Shown: positions 59,412 to 64,000 of the stretch, piece after piece
Numbering within the stretch: the first letter of the stretch is position 1
Layout of the letters: every line of letters begins with the position of its first letter
Source of the DNA: Lasiodiplodia sp. COLG20
Lineage: Eukaryota; Ascomycota; Dothideomycetes; Botryosphaeriales; Botryosphaeriaceae
NCBI GenBank assembly: GCA_009801085.1
Contig: VNWV01000001.1
Location: 3,658,001-3,722,000 of the forward strand
Reading direction: 5' to 3'
Length of the DNA: 64,000 bases
Program-made: the position numbers and the translations under genes
Notes under the pieces: model-generated
What the model was told of the DNA's origin: nothing
Databases searched by the model: none
What the model saw: the letters and a program-made list of their open reading frames with translations, nothing else

Positions 59412-59602
59412 ATGGTTTACAGGGATCGGCAAGCTAAAGCAAGATCTTGATCATTGATCAACGATAGTGCAGAGTGTATCTGCATTCGCGATTGGGCGAA
59501 AAGGTTCGTATTGAATGACAGAAATAAGGACGCCACTTGCTCGCCAATCAAGATACATTTGTACTCAGCGCTTACATTTTGAATCAGGTATTGGTCCAGT
59601 AC

Positions 59603-60889
59603 TCATGAGAAGGTCTTCGCGTTGAACTCATCAATGATAGCTCTCGACGCCTTGACAATCTCCATGCAGCCTGGCGAATCTGAATGACAGCACAGCGAAA
59701 CCTCGTGCTCACCCAGCGGCAGATCGATCTTCTCGCCCGTCACCGCCGTCACCGCGCCCTCATAAACCTGCGACGTGACATGCGCACGCGTCTCCTCCGG
59801 CGTCCACGGCCTGCTGCAGCGTCAGCAACAAAACAACCCCCCAAACAGCACAAAAAACGCAAAACGCGCAACTCACTTCTTCTTCCGATCAATCACCAAC
59901 GTCCCATCCCCATTATACTTCACATCCCCATACAACTCCGCCACAAACGGCAGCCCCATCTCGCGCGCCACCTGCTCATGCACCGTGCCAGCCAGTCCAA
60001 ACACCGGCACCCCCTTCGGCACCCCCGCGTACACGGCGCGGCATACCTCGGCGTCGCGGTACATCATGCCGTACAGCACGCCGTGCGGCTTGACGTGGTG
60101 CAGCGGCAGGCCTTCGGCGTCGAGGAAGGCCTTGAGCGCGCCGACTTGGTAGCGCGTCATGGCTGTGAGCTCTTCGGCGGACATTTTTATCTCGCGCCGG
60201 CCGAAGCCTTGGATGTCGGGGAGACCGGGGTGCGCGCCGATGGCGATGGAGTGCTGGGCGCAGAGGCGGACGGTTTGTTGCATGATTAGGGGGTCGCTGT
60301 GGAGGGAATGGAGACGGAATGTCAGTGGGTGTTTGCTTCTTAATTCATGGAGATTGAGATTTTTGTAGGGGAGGAGGAGGTTGGGGATTCGAGGATGATG
60401 AGGGATTTCAACATTGCCCGAGTGCACGTCGTGGGAGGTATTGTACTCTTCTCGCGCTAGGGGCTGGTGTCCGTACCCAAGACGCAGTACAGTGGTAGAT
60501 CGATTCTGATTCAACCCCCCGATATGCGGTTTGGCTACATCGTGGAGCGTGGTCGCCAGCAGTGAATTGAAGAAAGGGGGGAATGGAAAGCCTCGCAATA
60601 TCCGCTGCAAGCAGAATTGATCCCCTTCCACTTTTCTTTTTCTCTCTTTTAAGTTTTTTTCCTTCCATGCTCTTTTCTCTTTCGTGGTAGAGTTATGAAG
60701 AAGGAAAAAGTAATGTAAAGAGGTGCTCAAAAAATTGGTGTTGCATTTTACTTACCCGGCGTGGAAACCACATGCTACGTTTGCATGGTCAATGAGCGGG
60801 ATGAGCTCCTCATCCGGGCCGCACTTGAAGTTGCCGTAGCCCTCGCCCAAATCAACGTTGATCTTGACCCTGTGCTTCGAAGGCGCCAT
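59603..60889 (-). CDS. LamB/YcsF family protein (PxpA-like 5-oxoprolinase subunit)
   Basis: Three exons (60889-60756, 60296-59877, 59810-59603) give 253 residues, the normal family length. Family motifs: [15 protein letters not shown] at the N-terminus, [15 protein letters not shown] across intron 1, [25 protein letters not shown] and [15 protein letters not shown] near the end. In bacteria PxpA works with PxpB/PxpC (KipI/KipA) to cleave 5-oxoproline with ATP; the divergent neighbour at 61553 carries the KipA part on a biotin carboxylase fusion, so the two probably act in one amide or lactam pathway. Intron 1 is 459 bp, very long for this genome. The acceptor of intron 2 is CAGCAG: exon start 59810 gives KKKPWTPEE, the family-like reading, while 59813 would give one different residue plus one extra. 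Confidence 0.88.
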
Positions 60890-61552
60890 GGTGTTGTTCT
60901 GCGGGGTAAAAGAAAAATGTAGTGGCCGGAACCAGCGGACAAACAATCGATAAATTTAAAAACAAAAATGTCAGAAACAAAGACGGATAAAAAGCCCAGG
61001 TGTCAATGTTCTAAAAATGCTATCCAAAGGTGGGAGACAGTCTGGCGATAGATAGGGGGATGCTCGGGTTTGGGTGGGTGGAGCTACCCCGCGTTGATAG
61101 CGGAGCTTTATCAGTGGTCAATTAGACCAGCTACCCCTCCAACACTGTCGCTCATGACTACATCACCGTGCCGATCTGCTGCCTGCCATTTGCCCACACC
61201 GGCTGACAGGGGCCAAGATCCGAGTCCATGGTATGACAGGTTGTACGATCGTCCCCGGCGGGAGGGGTTTGGTTCTGCCGCCCATAGCGCCCAGGACGTG
61301 ATAAAGCTGTTGCTCCGCATGTCCGGCGCAATCAGGCCAACCAGCACCTGGTCTCGTGGTCCCCGGAGGTAAAGCGTTCCTGGCGCCGGTGGATTGACTA
61401 TCGCTGTTGGAAGTCTCCGGATCCGCGGATCTGCTTTCTGGGCTGAAGAGTGGTGGTGTATCAGCAGCATCTGCGTGATTTTATATATTCGTCAACTACT
61501 TCCCGCGTGAACCCACGAGCGAGCTGCAGCAGCTTACTGGCATGCAACCAAA
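60890..61552. promoter_or_regulatory. Divergent promoter, LamB/YcsF and biotin carboxylase fusion
   Basis: About 660 bp lies between the two start codons, long enough to hold shared control. Candidate GATA-type sites occur (for example AGATA or TGATAG cores near 61050 and 61090), which would fit nitrogen regulation, but such short motifs are common by chance. No gene is recognised inside. Confidence 0.4.
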
Positions 61553-64000
61553 ATGGAATCCATCAAGACGCTGCTAATCGCCAACCGGGGCGAGATCGCT
61601 GTACGTGACCCCATCCCAACCCATCCCCAATCCGAATGCGGCAACCATACAACACCAACCACCTCACCACCACTAACCCCCCCAACAGACCCGCATAATC
61701 GCCACCGCCCACACCCACTCCATCCGCACCATCGCCATCTACACCCCCGCCGACTCTGCCTCCACCCACGTCTCCACCGCCTCCCTCGCCCTCCCCATCC
61801 CCTCCTACACCGACGCCTCCGCCATCCTCGCCGCCGCCACCGCCCACGCCGCCGACGCCCTCCACCCCGGCTACGGCTTCCTCTCCGAGTCCGCTTCCTT
61901 CGCCGCCGCCGTCCTCGCCGCCGGCATAACGTGGGTCGGCCCCGCGCCATCCGCCATCAGCGCGTTTGGCGTCAAGCACGTCGCGCGGCAACTAGCCGCG
62001 AAAGCTGGGGTGCCGGTGGTACCCGGGTCGAAGGGCTTGGTTGGGGATGCGGAGGAGGCGGTTGCCGCGGCGGAGGGGGCGTGTGGGGGGTATCCGGTTA
62101 TGCTGAAGGCGACGGGGGGCGGGGGCGGGATGGGGTTGGCGGCGTGTGGGGATGCGGAGGAGGTGAGGGGGAAGTTTGGGGCGGTGGCGGGGAGGGGGGA
62201 GGCGTTGTTTGGGGATGCGGGCGTGTTTGTGGAGAGGTTTTATCCGAGGGCGAGGCATGTGGAGGTGCAGGTGTTTGGGAATGGACGGAAAGTTGAGGAT
62301 GGTGGGGCGGCGGTGTATTTTGGGGAAAGGGAGTGCTCGATTCAGCGAAGGCATCAGAAGGTGGTGGAGGAGTGTCCGAGTCCGTTCGTTGAGGCGAGGC
62401 CTGGGTTGAGGGAGAAGCTGGGCGAGGCGGCGGTGATGCTGGCGGAGTCGATTGGATATGGGAGTGCGGGGACGGTCGAGTACTTGGTTGATGATGAGAC
62501 GGGCGAGTTTTTCTTCCTCGAGATGAATACGAGGTTGCAGGTCGAGCATGGCATCACGGAGCTCTGCTACGGCGTCGATCTGGTCGAGATGATGCTGAAG
62601 CAGGCGGATGCGGAGCGCTCGGGCAAGGGCGGCTTGGACGGCCAGTATCTGAAGTCGCTGCAGCCGAAGGGGCCGAATGGAGCGGCTATTGAGGTCAGAG
62701 TTTATGCCGAGAACCCGGTCAGAGACTTCGCTCCTTCGCCGGGCCTGTTGCAGCACGTTGAGTGGAATGAGATTCCGGGCACTCGGATTGATACTTGGGT
62801 GTTTACTGGGTCGAGGATCACTCCAAACTACGGTAAGATTATCCCATTTTCAACCCTCAGGGGCAAGAGCTGGACTACACTTGAGCAGAACCCACCTGAA
62901 TTCCAAACCGTGGACATGAAAGAGACACCACCTACCTGGAGGTATAACCCCAATCACACTCACTAACTCACCTCCCAGACCCCCTAATCGCCAAAGTCAT
63001 GCACCACGCCCCGACCCGCGCCCTCGCTATTGAAGGCCTCTCAACAGTCCTCTCGCACTCCAAGCTCTGCGGGCCCGCCACGAACCTCGAATTCCTCTCG
63101 GCCATCCTACACAGCGCCGACTTCCACGCCGGCCGCACCTTAACCAGCTTCCTCCAATCCTTCTCGTTCCAACCGCACGCCATCGACGTCCTCTCCGCCG
63201 GCGCCTACACCCTCGTCCAGGACCTCCCCGGGCGGCCTGCCGTCGGCAAGGGCATCCCACACGCCGGCCCCATGGATCCCTTGACCTTCCAACTCGCCAA
63301 CATGCTCGCCGGCAACCCCCGTACAACCGAGGCCCTCGAGATCACGCTGTCCGGGCCGGAGCTGCGGTTCCTGGGGCCGGCCGTCGTCGCGCTGTGCGGG
63401 CCGCTGATTGAAGATGTCACGCTGGACGGCAAGCCCTTCCCGATGTGGACGCGGGTGCGGATTGCCGCAGGGCAGCGGCTGAAGATCGGGAAGATAGCGA
63501 TGGACGGAGGCGGGTGTCGAGCGTACCTGGCGCTGAGGGGCGGCTTGCCGGGCGTTGCGAGTTATTTTGGCAGCAAGAGCACGTCGCCGGCCGTCGGCAT
63601 CGGCGGGTATCAGGGGCGGCAGCTGGCGCCGGGAGACCTGCTCGAGATCGTCGACGTCTCCTCTGAGGGAGAAGAAGAAGAGGCCGCACCAGTCAGCCTC
63701 CCCCCGCGCCTGCGGCCCGCCTACACGCGCGACTGGACGATCAAAGCCATGGTCGGGCCGCACGAAGACGGGTACCTCCTCCCCTCCGACGTCTCGATGA
63801 TCTACAGCACAACGTGGAAGGTCAGCCACAACGCCAGCCGCAGCGGGATCCGGCTGCTGGGCCCCGTCCCCAAGTGGGCGCGCGCCGACGGCGGCGAGGG
63901 CGGCGCGCACCCGAGCAACCTGGTCGAGTACGGCTACCCGCTCGGCGCGCTGAACTGGACCGGCGACGACCCGTGCATCTTCCCCGTCGACTGCCCCAAC
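61553..64000 (+). CDS. Biotin carboxylase-KipA (urea carboxylase type) fusion, 3' end outside window
   Basis: Exons 61553-61600, 61689-62832 and 62979 onward; the reading is still open at the window edge, so the gene is partial. Residues 1-450 are a biotin carboxylase: LLIANRGEIA (16-residue exon 1), HPGYGFLSES, ATP-grasp loop KATGGGGGMGL, and signature FLEMNTRLQVEH, with YDPLIAKV after intron 2. From about 500 follows the AHS2/KipA domain (VLSAGAYTLVQDLPGRP, GIPHAGPMDPL, LRGGLPGVASYFGSKST); AHS1/KipI and a biotinyl domain would be expected beyond 64000. This is the order of urea carboxylase. It starts directly with the carboxylase and lacks the amidase of fungal Dur1,2, so either urea is not its substrate or allophanate hydrolase is separate. 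The divergent PxpA-like neighbour points to 5-oxoproline or a related lactam. Third codon positions switch from C to G near 62000. Confidence 0.85.

Noticed and set aside
32200..59500. The possibility that the island is a transposon or viral insertion
   Set aside because: No transposase, integrase, reverse transcriptase, capsid or polymerase motif and no terminal repeats were seen. The genes have ordinary fungal introns.
61534..61991. Minus-strand frames of 138-142 codons rich in Arg or Gly opposite the biotin carboxylase exon
   Set aside because: They arise because the coding strand is almost purely C-ending codons here. The plus strand encodes a clear ATP-grasp carboxylase.

Overview
The window is nuclear DNA of a filamentous ascomycete (Pezizomycotina; a Dothideomycete is my guess, held weakly). 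The genes are monocistronic and mostly split by short introns, usually 49-75 bp, with GTAAGT-like donors and CTAAC/CTAAT-like branch points. Long intergenic spaces separate them, and the gene set includes Set2 with AWS, SET, WW and SRI parts, Rce1, a mitochondrial GABA transaminase, a LicD protein and a WLM/ubiquitin-like metalloprotease. Exon boundaries below were placed by eye from splice signals, frame continuity and comparison between paralogues in the window. No search was run, so family names come from recognised motifs.

Left flank (1-32 kb), GC-rich and core-like: an MFS drug/H+ antiporter-type transporter (748-2618 +), a secreted S41 serine protease (5300-7672 +), a serine-rich two-TM protein (9005-11633 -), CAAX protease Rce1 (12608-13944 +), an AT-hook protein (15545-16999 -), histone H3K36 methyltransferase Set2 (20219-23277 +), GABA transaminase (24211-25757 +), a secreted LicD-family protein (28843-29909 +) and a WLM metalloprotease (30785-32065 +).

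Middle (about 32-59.5 kb), visibly more AT-rich and accessory: a family of paralogues arranged as a repeated three-gene module. Each complete module has (i) a large protein with a conserved fungal N-terminal region, C2H2 zinc fingers and a protein kinase domain; (ii) transcribed divergently from it, a protein with a DUF7580-like region followed by an S8 subtilisin-like protease domain; and (iii) convergent with the protease, a protein of about 284 residues that I read as a fungal gasdermin of the RCD-1/HET-Q1 type. Module B is 40196-48049 and module C is 50282-57982. Partial copies flank them: a kinase without zinc fingers (32779-34966 -) on the left, and a truncated protease-gene copy (58755-59411 +) on the right. 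A CorA-like membrane protein (35604-37521 -) and two remnants sharing a GRN(I/V)DP tail also lie in the island. In Podospora anserina a gasdermin-like protein (HET-Q1) is cut by an adjacently encoded S8 protease (HET-Q2) to cause cell death in non-self recognition. The arrangement here looks like a duplicated version of that pair with a kinase gene added to each unit.

Right flank (59.6-64 kb), GC-rich again: a LamB/YcsF (PxpA-like) protein (59603-60889 -) divergent from a biotin carboxylase-KipA/KipI fusion of the urea carboxylase type (61553 to beyond the window end, +). This pair suggests ATP-dependent turnover of urea, 5-oxoproline or a related lactam/amide.
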